Assembly (NCBI GenBank): GCA_023415545.1
Contig: JAEZKJ010000143.1
Location: 1-13,755, forward strand
Direction of reading: 5' to 3'
DNA length: 13,755 nt
DNA from: Bacteroidota bacterium
Lineage (GTDB): Bacteria > Bacteroidota > Bacteroidia > Bacteroidales > Bacteroidaceae
How positions within the stretch are numbered: position 1 is the first letter of the stretch; each line of letters begins with the position of its first letter. The notes under the pieces are model-generated. The model saw only the letters and a list, made by a program, of their open reading frames with translations, was not told where the DNA came from and did no database searches. Of this stretch, positions 1 through 8,191 are shown in pieces. Both the position numbers and the translations under genes were made by a program.

Positions 1-1281
1 AACTCAAACGACAACAAAGAGATTTCTAGAAAGCTTGTAACTCTTCGTCTTCAAAAAGCTCAACTTATGGGTTATAAGGACTATGCATCTATGGCTCTTG
101 ATGATCGTATGGCAAAGAACTCAGAAAATGTTTATAACCTTTTGAATTCGGTATTGACTCCTGCAATAGCAAAAGCTAAAGAGGAACTTAATGACATACG
201 TGAAGAGATAAAGAGAGAAGGTGGAAACTTTGAACCTGAAGGATGGGATTATAGATATTATCTCAATAAAGCTAAACAGAGAAAATATGCTGTTAATGAA
301 GAAGAAATTCGTCAATATCTTGAGATAAACAATGTTCGTGAAGGTATTTTCTATGTAGCAAACAAATTATATGGTCTTACTTTCAAAGAACGTAAAGATT
401 TACCTGTTTACGAACCAACAGCACAGTCATTCGAGGTTATCGACAAAGATGGAAAAACACTTGCTATTTTCTATAGCGATAATTTCCCTCGTGAGGGTAA
501 AGGTGCCGGTGCATGGTGTACCTCTTTCCGTGGCCAAGATTACAAAGGCAATGAAAGAATTATTCCTATCGTTGTCAATGTATGTAACATGACTTCGCCT
601 TCAGGTGACAAACCTGCTCTTCAAAGCATAGACAATGTAAATACTTTATTCCATGAATTTGGTCATGCTCTACACAGTTTCATGCGCGACGTTCGTTACA
701 ATAGCACAGGGGGTGTAGAACGCGACTTCGTTGAACTTCCTTCTCAAATAAATGAGCATTGGGCTTTTGAACCTGAAGTATTGAAAGTTTATGCTAAACA
801 TTATAAAACAGGAGAAATAATTCCTATGGATCTTGTTAAGAAGATACAAGAGAGTGCCAAATATGGACAAGGATTTGCAACTGTTGAGTATGTAGCCGCG
901 TCACTAGTAGACATGGACCTTCATACCCTTACATCTGTTCCTGCTGATCTTGATGTTATGAAATTTGAGGCTGAAAAACTTGCTGAGCGTGGTGTCCCTT
1001 CACAAATTAAACCTCGTTACAGCGTTACAAACTTCTCGCATACTATGGGTGGAGGTTATACTGCCGGTTACTATAGTTATATGTGGGCTGAGGTTCTTGA
1101 TAGTGATGGTTACCAGGCTTTCAAAGAGAGTGGTGATATATTCAACCAAGAGTTGGCCGATAAATTCCGTAAATATATTCTTACTCCTGGTGGTATTGAA
1201 GACGGAATGACTATGTACAAAAAATTCCGTGGACGTGAACCTAAAGTTGATGGATTGCTTGAAAATAGAGGTTTAAAATAG
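1..1281 (+). CDS. M3-family zinc metallopeptidase, Dcp-like peptidyl-dipeptidase (5' end outside window)
   Basis: The reading frame is open from base 1, so the ATG at 67 is an internal methionine and the gene begins upstream of the window. About 426 residues are visible; M3 peptidases of the Dcp type are usually near 700. The zinc motif HEFGH is encoded at 652-666, giving two His ligands and the catalytic Glu. The third ligand is probably the Glu of ELPSQ (codon 733-735), at the usual distance. Near the C-terminus the segment MGGGYTAGYYSYMWAEVLD is a hallmark of the Dcp/oligopeptidase A group and supplies the substrate-binding tyrosines. The family removes dipeptides from peptide C-termini (Dcp) or cleaves short peptides (OpdA). 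The C-terminal half fits Dcp better, but without the N-terminus the subtype and any signal peptide cannot be judged. It converges on the glycogen operon across a shared terminator. Confidence 0.93.
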   Translation, partial: NSNDNKEISRKLVTLRLQKAQLMGYKDYASMALDDRMAKNSENVYNLLNSVLTPAIAKAKEELNDIREEIKREGGNFEPEGWDYRYYLNKAKQRKYAVNEEEIRQYLEINNVREGIFYVANKLYGLTFKERKDLPVYEPTAQSFEVIDKDGKTLAIFYSDNFPREGKGAGAWCTSFRGQDYKGNERIIPIVVNVCNMTSPSGDKPALQSIDNVNTLFHEFGHALHSFMRDVRYNSTGGVERDFVELPSQINEHWAFEPEVLKVYAKHYKTGEIIPMDLVKKIQESAKYGQGFATVEYVAASLVDMDLHTLTSVPADLDVMKFEAEKLAERGVPSQIKPRYSVTNFSHTMGGGYTAGYYSYMWAEVLDSDGYQAFKESGDIFNQELADKFRKYILTPGGIEDGMTMYKKFRGREPKVDGLLENRGLK

Positions 1282-1336
1282 TAATCATGATACTTTTGAT
1301 ATAAGATAATGACCTAAAAGTCATATTTACAAAAAG

Positions 1337-1368
1337 AAATCCTCGCTAGATTGCTCTAGCGAGGATTT
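1337..1368. terminator. Bidirectional rho-independent terminator between convergent genes
   Basis: A perfect 14-bp inverted repeat (1337-1350 with 1355-1368) encloses a 4-nt TTGC loop. On the + strand it is followed by a short T-rich run (TTTTCGTTT), and on the - strand by TTTCTTTTTG. It therefore fits as terminator for both the peptidase (stop at 1281) and the phosphorylase (stop at 1418). Confidence 0.9.
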
Positions 1369-1417
1369 TCGTTTATGAAGTATACTTATTTGTAACTCAT
1401 TTATTGGTTATCAAACG

Positions 1418-3982
1418 TTATTGGAACCAACGTACATACGAGAAGTCCTGACGATGTGGTAATTCATCACTCTTAGGATACATTCTGAATGATGTTTTGA
1501 AGCTTCCTGAGTTAGATATACTATATTTAGCTTGGAAAGTATACAGGTTACCATCTTTCTTAATAACCTCAAGAGGCTCAACTGAATATATATGTTCTTT
1601 ACCATCAAGAGTAGTAGTAGTTGTCACAATTTCTATACCAACAGCATCATCGAGTCCTTTTTCATCAACAACTAAAGTAACAGTATAATCTTTACCTGCT
1701 TCAACATTACCATGAACTAAATCCTCGGTAACATCTTTAGATACTACCTCAATTGAATCCCATAGTTCAGCTACTTTCTCCTTCCAAGAAGCAATTTTCT
1801 TAGCTTTAGCAAAATTGTCCTCAATCAATGAATGATATCTCTTAGCCTCTTTATTATAGAACTTAGAGTAATAATCATCAAGCTGACGCTTCATTGTATA
1901 GCGAGGAGCAATTTGAGCAATGGAATTCTTGATAGTTTTCACCCACTCATCTGAATACTCTTTACCCTTTTTATCAAAGTATAAAGGAACAATAGTATGT
2001 TCTAACATTGAGTAGATTGTTGCTGCATCTAGTTGATCCTGGAACTCTTGATTTTGATAAGTACGACGTTCAGTCAATGCCCAACCTGCGCCGGCACGAT
2101 AACCTTCAAGCCACCAACCATCAAGTACTGAGAAATTCAATACACCATTCATAAGAGCTTTCTCACCTGAAGTACCTGAAGCCTCAAGAGGACGTGTAGG
2201 TGTATTCATCCAAATATCTACACCACTAACAAGTCTTCTTGCCAACTCCATATCGTAGTTTTCAAGGAACAGAATCTTACCTAGGAATTCAGGTTGTCTT
2301 GATATTTCAACAATTCTCTTTATTAATCCCTGACCTGCACCATCATGTGGGTGAGCTTTTCCAGCAAAGATGAACTGTACAGGACGTTCAGGATTATTTA
2401 CTATTCTAGACAATCTTTCAAGGTCTGTGAACAGCAGATGAGCACGTTTATAAGTAGCAAAACGACGAGCGAAACCTATAAGAAGAGCATCTGGATTGAT
2501 TTTCTCCATAAGAGAGACAATACGTGAAGGATCGCCTTGATTTTTTAACCAAGTAGCACTGAATTTTCTGCGTATATGATCAACGAGTTTATTCTTTAAA
2601 GCCATGCGAGTTGTCCATATTTCTGCATTATCTACATTGTAGATAGCTTGCCAAATCTTCTCGTTTGATTGATCATTAATGAAGTTTTGATTAAAATATT
2701 TAGCATAAAGTTTTCTCCACTCTGTAGCACACCATGTTGGGAAGTGAACACCATTTGTTACATAGTTCACGTGGCTCTCTTCAGGGAAATAACCTTTCCA
2801 AATACCCGAGAACATCTCTTGTGACACTTTTCCATGAAGCCAACTTACACCATTAACCTCTTGACAAGTATTGCAAGCAAAAGTCGACATACAGAATCTC
2901 TCATTCATATCTCCAGGGTTTATTCTACCTAAATCCATGAAATCTTGCCATGTAATACCCATTTTTTGTGGATATCCACCCATATATTTACCAAACAGAC
3001 CTTCATCGAAATAGTCATGGCCAGCAGGAACAGGAGTATGAACAGTATATAAAGAAGATGAACGTACCACCTCTAGAGCCTCTTGGAATGACAATCCTTG
3101 AGCTACATAATTACATATACGCTCTACATTACATAGTGCAGCATGTCCTTCATTACAGTGATATATATCTTTCTTTATTCCTAATTTTTCAAGTAACTTA
3201 ACACCACCTATACCAAGAAGAATCTCTTGTTTAAGTCTGTTTTCCCAGTCACCACCATATAATTGATATGTAATAGGACGGTCAAACTCACTGTTTCTCT
3301 CATTGTCAGTATCCAACAGATAAAGAGTAATTCTACCAACGTTTACTTTCCATACGTTAGCATAAACATAGTAATTAAGATATGGAACATCAAGAACCAT
3401 AGGATTACCATCCTCATCCATTACTCTCTCTATAGGCAAAGATGAAAAGTCCTGTGAATCATAATTTGATATCTGTTGACCATCAATAGATAAACTCTGG
3501 CTGAAATATCCAAATTTATATAGGAAACCCACGCCACACATGTCCACATTACTATCTGAAGCCTCTTTCAAATAATCACCGGCCAAAACACCTAGACCAC
3601 CTGAAAATATTTTAAGCACATTAGTCAAGCCATATTCCATACAGAAATAAGCCACAGAAGGACGAGAAGCGTCAGGTTTCACGTCCATATATTGTCTGAA
3701 CATGTTATAAACCTCATCGACTTTAGCAATCATCTTCTCATCTTTTGAGAGTGCTTCTAATTTTTCATAGCTTAGACTTTGGATTAATCTTACAGGATTA
3801 TGTCCTGATGCTTTCCATATATCTTGGTCTATCTCTTTGAACAATTCTAAAGCTTGGTAGTTCCAAGCCCACCAAATATTATTAGCCAGCTCATTCAATT
3901 TTTCCAATTCATTTGGGATTCTTGCTTTTACAGCAACATTCTTCCATGAAGGAGTATTCGCATTACTAATTTTAATCTTCAT
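1418..3982 (-). CDS. glgP: Alpha-glucan (glycogen) phosphorylase, GT35 short type
   Basis: This 854-residue protein is predicted to release glucose-1-phosphate from glycogen or maltodextrin using phosphate and pyridoxal phosphate, in the cytoplasm. Residues about 14-115 resemble the N-terminal DUF3417-type domain of the short alpha-glucan phosphorylases. The GT35 core follows: SGGLGVLAGD (127-136), HCNEGHAA (275-282), the active-site loop HTPVPAGHDYF (315-325), and the phosphate/PLP-binding FARRFATYKR (504-513). The PLP motif EASGTSGEK ends at Lys608, the expected Schiff-base lysine; Glu precedes it where most phosphorylases have Met. Residues about 755-854 form an extra beta-rich C-terminal domain. 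The gene starts 25 nt after glycogen synthase on the same strand, which supports one operon for glycogen turnover. Its leader is AT-rich with no clear Shine-Dalgarno. The allosteric N-terminus of animal phosphorylases is absent. Confidence 0.95.
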   Translation of the reverse strand: MKIKISNANTPSWKNVAVKARIPNELEKLNELANNIWWAWNYQALELFKEIDQDIWKASGHNPVRLIQSLSYEKLEALSKDEKMIAKVDEVYNMFRQYMDVKPDASRPSVAYFCMEYGLTNVLKIFSGGLGVLAGDYLKEASDSNVDMCGVGFLYKFGYFSQSLSIDGQQISNYDSQDFSSLPIERVMDEDGNPMVLDVPYLNYYVYANVWKVNVGRITLYLLDTDNERNSEFDRPITYQLYGGDWENRLKQEILLGIGGVKLLEKLGIKKDIYHCNEGHAALCNVERICNYVAQGLSFQEALEVVRSSSLYTVHTPVPAGHDYFDEGLFGKYMGGYPQKMGITWQDFMDLGRINPGDMNERFCMSTFACNTCQEVNGVSWLHGKVSQEMFSGIWKGYFPEESHVNYVTNGVHFPTWCATEWRKLYAKYFNQNFINDQSNEKIWQAIYNVDNAEIWTTRMALKNKLVDHIRRKFSATWLKNQGDPSRIVSLMEKINPDALLIGFARRFATYKRAHLLFTDLERLSRIVNNPERPVQFIFAGKAHPHDGAGQGLIKRIVEISRQPEFLGKILFLENYDMELARRLVSGVDIWMNTPTRPLEASGTSGEKALMNGVLNFSVLDGWWLEGYRAGAGWALTERRTYQNQEFQDQLDAATIYSMLEHTIVPLYFDKKGKEYSDEWVKTIKNSIAQIAPRYTMKRQLDDYYSKFYNKEAKRYHSLIEDNFAKAKKIASWKEKVAELWDSIEVVSKDVTEDLVHGNVEAGKDYTVTLVVDEKGLDDAVGIEIVTTTTTLDGKEHIYSVEPLEVIKKDGNLYTFQAKYSISNSGSFKTSFRMYPKSDELPHRQDFSYVRWFQ

Positions 3983-4007
3983 ACCTATTTCTTTAAATTA
4001 AAAATCA

Positions 4008-5675
4008 TTATTTATTAAGCCTATTTAAAGCATAGCTTAATGCAATATCGTATGCTTTATAATAATAAGCTATAAAATGTTCCCACAAAGCTTTTTTAGA
4101 GATATTTGTAGCTTTAGTTCTAGCCTTTTTAACATCAGCATCTGACAAATTATAAAAAGCAAGAATAGTATCTTTTAGCTCATTTGCAGCATCAAGATAG
4201 TTGTTATCTGAACGATGAAGAACCTTTACACCACTCTCTATACTATTTTCTTTTCCTTTCAATGTCTCACTCCATATACCAAAACCAGCTAAATCGGTAG
4301 TAATTGTAGGGATGTGGAATGCTATACTTTCAAGCGGTGTATATCCCCATGGTTCATAATAAGATGGATATACTGTTAAATCAGCACCAATTATGAAGTC
4401 ATAATATGGCAAATTGATTATTCCATCATTTCCATCAAGATAACAAGGCACAAATATATATTTAACTTTAGAATTTGAATCATTGTTTATTCCTAAATAG
4501 TTGAACATGCCCAAGATTCTATCCTCGTGCATATTATTCAACCAATGAGTTATAAATGGTTTCTCTAAAGCATTTTCATCTTTAATATTTTCATCAATTC
4601 TAACTTTCAAATCCTCTCTATATGATCCACACCATGCAGGAACAGTTATGAAAGCTAGTATTTCTCTATCTCCAAGTTCATTACCTTTTGATAATTTATC
4701 TAGGCTATCAATATAAAGGTCTATACCTTTATTTTTAAACTCATATCTACCACTTGTGCAAACAATTAATGTATCATCATTAAGATTTGTTCCCATTAAC
4801 TTGTTTGCTACATTTAGCATAACTTTTCGAGCTTCTTTTCTACGTTTTGTAAAGGCAGCACCAGATGGTACAAAATCATTTTCAAAACCATTCATCAAGA
4901 TCACATCCGAACTCTTACCAAGTAGCTGCTTACACTCATTGTTGGTAATATCACTAACAGTAGTAAAGCAATCAACATTATGAGCTGTCTGCTTTTCTAT
5001 AGAATGTTTTGCCTCCATATTAAGTTCACCAGCCATCTGATCACCATTATAAAAGTTTAGATAATCATAAAGAGGCTTATTATTGCATGCTATTGAACGG
5101 CCAATAGAAGTTGCGTGAGTTGTGAAGATTGTAGCTACTTGTGGCAGATTTTTCTTTAAATAAAGAGCTCCCATTCCTGTCATCCACTCATGAGCATGGA
5201 AAACTACTTTATCTTTTTCAGAAAGGTAGAATTTGTAAAAACTTTCTACTATTTTCCCTGATGCATACGAAAACATGCTTGCTTCATCATAATCACCATA
5301 GGCATGTAGTGAGTCAACTTTGAAATCCTCCCACATTTTTCCATAGATGGAATCACGTTGTTCATAGAAATTTTTAAAGTCTACAAGCACAGAAATAGGA
5401 TTACCAGGAATGTTCCATCTTCCTACTTTAAATATAAGTCCTTCATTTTTTTTTGCAAAGTTTCGCCATTCTTTACATAATTTTTTGTCTTCTATAAAAT
5501 AAGGAGATGACTTTTCTCCCCAAATATCGGGACCGATGAATATTATTTTGTCAATATTTTTCGCTTGAAGTGTCTTTGCTCTTGTCGAAAGAACAGTATA
5601 AATACCTCCTACTTTATTACATACTTCCCAACTAGCTTCAAAAACATAATCAGGAGTTAACATTTTGTTTATCAT
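4008..5675 (-). CDS. Glycogen synthase, GT3 family (eukaryote-like)
   Basis: This 555-residue cytoplasmic glycosyltransferase is predicted to extend alpha-1,4-glucan. It matches fungal/animal GT3 glycogen synthases rather than bacterial GT5 GlgA. Visible motifs are the N-terminal nucleotide-sugar loop KVGGIYTVLS (21-30), HAHEW (160-164), GRYEFKNKG (309-317) with the phosphate-binding Arg310 and Lys316, and YPSYYEPWGYTPLE (436-449), which carries the E-x7-E catalytic pair Glu441/Glu449. GT3 enzymes normally use UDP-glucose; donor use here is inferred. The protein is shorter than yeast Gsy2 (about 700), mostly at the C-terminus. The helix carrying the glucose-6-phosphate-sensing arginines in Gsy2 aligns with a segment (about 514-535) holding few Arg, so allosteric control may differ. 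Met1 at 5675 is chosen; Met5 is an alternative. It is the first gene of the operon, 25 nt before glgP. GT3 synthases are known in Bacteroidetes. Confidence 0.94.
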   Translation of the reverse strand: MINKMLTPDYVFEASWEVCNKVGGIYTVLSTRAKTLQAKNIDKIIFIGPDIWGEKSSPYFIEDKKLCKEWRNFAKKNEGLIFKVGRWNIPGNPISVLVDFKNFYEQRDSIYGKMWEDFKVDSLHAYGDYDEASMFSYASGKIVESFYKFYLSEKDKVVFHAHEWMTGMGALYLKKNLPQVATIFTTHATSIGRSIACNNKPLYDYLNFYNGDQMAGELNMEAKHSIEKQTAHNVDCFTTVSDITNNECKQLLGKSSDVILMNGFENDFVPSGAAFTKRRKEARKVMLNVANKLMGTNLNDDTLIVCTSGRYEFKNKGIDLYIDSLDKLSKGNELGDREILAFITVPAWCGSYREDLKVRIDENIKDENALEKPFITHWLNNMHEDRILGMFNYLGINNDSNSKVKYIFVPCYLDGNDGIINLPYYDFIIGADLTVYPSYYEPWGYTPLESIAFHIPTITTDLAGFGIWSETLKGKENSIESGVKVLHRSDNNYLDAANELKDTILAFYNLSDADVKKARTKATNISKKALWEHFIAYYYKAYDIALSYALNRLNK

Positions 5676-5709
5676 ATATTTACATTAGAAATTATAAAAA
5701 CAACGAGTG

Positions 5710-5741
5710 CAAAGTTAACTCTTTTTAATGAAATATAGAAA
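5710..5741 (-). promoter_or_regulatory. Probable Bacteroidetes-type promoter of the glycogen operon
   Basis: Read on the - strand, TAACTTTG at 5717-5710 matches the Bacteroidetes -7 consensus TAnnTTTG exactly. TTTC at 5741-5738 lies 20 nt upstream and is one base from the -33 consensus TTTG. A transcript starting near 5703 would have a leader of roughly 25-30 nt before the start codon at 5675. The call rests on motif match and position only. Confidence 0.6.
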
Positions 5742-5841
5742 TTTAAACAATCACTTTTTTATATTTAATCTGTAAATAATAAATATTTCTGCAAGTTTTT
5801 TTAATTACATTTTCAATTAACTACGCTATTATATAACAAAA

Positions 5842-5873
5842 GCGGCAACTTTTTATATTAAAAAAGTTGCCGC
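5842..5873 (-). terminator. Rho-independent terminator of the V-ATPase operon
   Basis: A perfect 13-bp stem (5842-5854 with 5861-5873) with a 6-nt loop starts 24 nt after the subunit K stop codon. On the - strand it is followed by TTTTGTTATAT. The GCGGCAAC base of the stem is GC-rich against a very AT-rich background. It separates the ATPase operon from the glycogen promoter. Confidence 0.9.
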
Positions 5874-5896
5874 CACTTAATTTTTATTTAGATTTA

Positions 5897-6358
5897 TTAT
5901 ACTAATGCAGAACCCATTAGGAATGTTGCAGCCAAAGCAACGATAGCGTAAAGTTCAGGGAATACAGCAAGGATAAGTGTGTTACCGAATACATTATAAC
6001 CTTGACCAATTGCTGCGATACCATTAGCACAAACTTGTCCTTGACGAATAGCTGAGAATAGAGCTACAAGACCTAATCCAATACCTGAGCCTAAAACTGC
6101 GCAAGCTTGTATACCTGAAATTTCAGGAGTAAGAACATTAAAAATAGATTGGAACATAAAGTATCCAGCAAATCCGTATAGACCCTGTGTACCAGGAAGC
6201 GCTGTTAACACCAAGAAGTTACCAAAAGCAGAATCATTTTTCTTCAAGGCACCGATAGCAGCATTACCTGCAATTGTAACACCATAAGCACTACCAATTC
6301 CTGAAAGACCCACCATAATAGCTATGCCAATGTAGGCAATTAATAAATTCATTTCCAT
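5897..6358 (-). CDS. atpK: V-type ATPase subunit K (proteolipid, rotor ring), predicted Na+-binding
   Basis: This 153-residue membrane protein has four hydrophobic helices, a duplicated two-helix hairpin as in NtpK/VMA3-type rotor subunits. The helices lie roughly at residues 5-35, 45-72, 83-110 and 122-152. The ion carboxylate is Glu135 in FPELYAI. The first hairpin has LPGTQGLYGF (54-63) where the second has the carboxylate region, so one ion site per four-helix unit is expected. Enterococcus hirae NtpK binds Na+ through Leu61, Thr64, Gln65, Gln110 and Glu139, with Tyr68 nearby; the equivalents here are Leu54, Thr57, Gln58, Gln106 (RQGQV), Glu135 and Tyr61. All are present, so Na+ specificity is inferred. 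It is the last gene of the operon, 27 nt after subunit I. The leader before the ATG is A/T-rich without a Shine-Dalgarno. Confidence 0.96.
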   Translation of the reverse strand: MEMNLLIAYIGIAIMVGLSGIGSAYGVTIAGNAAIGALKKNDSAFGNFLVLTALPGTQGLYGFAGYFMFQSIFNVLTPEISGIQACAVLGSGIGLGLVALFSAIRQGQVCANGIAAIGQGYNVFGNTLILAVFPELYAIVALAATFLMGSALV

Positions 6359-6385
6359 AATTGTTATTTTTAATTTTTATTATTA

Positions 6386-8191
6386 TTACTTTTTAAATGG
6401 TTTGTACTCTTTTCCTCCACCCTCATAACCGGAGTTTTTGAAAAATTCTACAAAAGTAAGACGCATAGGATGAACCATAGCACCAAGGATATTCATAAAC
6501 ATATTAATAGAGTGACCTATCAAGAATATGATAACCATGACAATTGGTCCAAAAATTGCGTGATCAGGGCTCATTCCTGCCGAAAGACTATTGAATACTC
6601 CTGCGAGAATTCCTCCCGATAGTCCAAGGGCAAACAAACGAACATATGATAATATATCACCTAAAAGTCCTGTTGCCATATTATAAGTATCCCAAAGACC
6701 TAATCCAAAGTTCAAGAAAACATTCTTTCCAGGACTATTAAAGAAGAATACCAAAATAGCACCAACAGCCAAGATTGCCAGATGAAGATGACCTCCCATA
6801 ACAAAAGAATCACCCATTAGGAATGCCAAACCTGTTGAGATAAGAATAATCAACCATCCTATTGTTGAAAGGGCATACTTGAAACCAAACTGTATAGTCT
6901 GGTTAGCAGCCTTAAGGAACATACCAAAAATTATCTGTATAGCTCCTAATATCAATGAAAGGTTAAACATCCATTGATTGTCGAAGAAGAAGATATCACG
7001 CATCTTAGTAAAGAATGGTATACCTGTTCCATACAGATTGAATCCGAAAAATGTACCTGTTAGTAATCCACAGAAGAATGTAGAGGCACCCAATATCTGA
7101 ACCAATGTCAATATTGGTTTCATCGAATCGCTAATATTTTTTGCCAACATCCTATATATAGTTACACCAAGCACCATAAATAGTCCATAACCAGAGTCTC
7201 CTAGACAGAGTCCAAAGAAGAGCATAAAGAATGGAGCAAAGAATGGAGTAAGGTCTATCTCATTATATTTAGGCAACATATACATCTTCATAACCGGTTC
7301 AAAGAGTTTGAAGAAGCCTTTGTTATTTAATTCAATAGGCACATCATCTCCAGGCGAAGGATTCTCAATCTCAAAATATACATCTTCTGATTGAAGAAAC
7401 TCTCTCAATTTTTTCTCCTTAGCAGCCGGTACCCATCCCTGCATAAGCATAAGCTTATCATCAGCCACAGCTTCAGTGTTGAGCTTAACTTTCGACAACT
7501 CAATATTTGAGTGAATGGATGCTAGTGCAGCAATCATAGACAACTGTTTCTCACGAGCTATAAGATGCAAAGATTTATCTATCTCATCTATCTCTTTTGC
7601 TGTCTCTTCACTTCTTTTCTCTATTTGAGATAGTGAGAGCGAAGGGAGTTTCATACTATCTACATCCAAAGCAGGAAGCGAATCTTTTTTGGTGATAGTA
7701 ATAAAATAGATTTTCGATCCTATCCTGTTAATCACAGTTGCATTATACTCCTCTACCCACTCTTCTTTGAAATACTTCTCAGGTGATGAATAGAAGTCTA
7801 CTTGATAACCGGCATTTTCCAATCTTTGTACTGAAGCAGGGTCAAAATCGCCCCAAACCTCAATAGAAACTTTCTCCTTATCGTAATTGGATAATTTCTG
7901 TTCAAGTTTAGATTTCTCAACAAGAAGAGAATCTATCTCATCGAAAGCAGCTTTTCCACTCTCTATATCTGCATGTTGCTCGGTAACTTGCTCATTGAGC
8001 GACTTGATAAACTTCAGAGTTGATGAATATTTTGCCGAAAGTTTCAAACTCTCCTGCAACTCCTCATCATCACTGTTACCATCTGCTCTTTGTGCAACGT
8101 GGACAACACCTAAATTACGAAGGTTATCAAGGAATTTCTCATATTCACTATGATATATAAGAAATGTAAGCTTTTTCATTTTCGTAATCAT
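6386..8191 (-). CDS. atpI: V-type ATPase subunit I (a-subunit, stator and ion half-channels)
   Basis: This 601-residue protein has the two-part layout of the V/A-ATPase I/a subunit. Residues 1 to about 310 are soluble, with charged coiled-coil stretches near 42-110 and 187-230. Residues about 315-575 contain roughly seven or eight hydrophobic helices. GDSGYG (331-336) and the C-terminal stretch HPMRLTFVEFFKNSGYEGGG (574-593) are family signatures. Arg518 in LSYVRLFALGL matches the essential arginine that faces the rotor carboxylate during ion exchange. It is the membrane stator partner of ring subunit K, encoded next. Its ATG overlaps the stop of subunit D in an ATGA arrangement, implying translational coupling. 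Met1 at 8191 is favoured over Met5 because a GGAGGAGG tract lies just upstream. Confidence 0.96.
   Translation of the reverse strand: MITKMKKLTFLIYHSEYEKFLDNLRNLGVVHVAQRADGNSDDEELQESLKLSAKYSSTLKFIKSLNEQVTEQHADIESGKAAFDEIDSLLVEKSKLEQKLSNYDKEKVSIEVWGDFDPASVQRLENAGYQVDFYSSPEKYFKEEWVEEYNATVINRIGSKIYFITITKKDSLPALDVDSMKLPSLSLSQIEKRSEETAKEIDEIDKSLHLIAREKQLSMIAALASIHSNIELSKVKLNTEAVADDKLMLMQGWVPAAKEKKLREFLQSEDVYFEIENPSPGDDVPIELNNKGFFKLFEPVMKMYMLPKYNEIDLTPFFAPFFMLFFGLCLGDSGYGLFMVLGVTIYRMLAKNISDSMKPILTLVQILGASTFFCGLLTGTFFGFNLYGTGIPFFTKMRDIFFFDNQWMFNLSLILGAIQIIFGMFLKAANQTIQFGFKYALSTIGWLIILISTGLAFLMGDSFVMGGHLHLAILAVGAILVFFFNSPGKNVFLNFGLGLWDTYNMATGLLGDILSYVRLFALGLSGGILAGVFNSLSAGMSPDHAIFGPIVMVIIFLIGHSINMFMNILGAMVHPMRLTFVEFFKNSGYEGGGKEYKPFKK

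Noticed and set aside
67..69. ATG as possible start of the M3 peptidase
   Set aside because: The frame is open back to base 1 and the visible protein lacks the whole N-terminal half of the family, so this is an internal methionine.
7887..8153. 88-residue + strand open frame within atpI
   Set aside because: It is the complement of the coiled-coil region of atpI; serine/leucine-rich shadow with no start signal.
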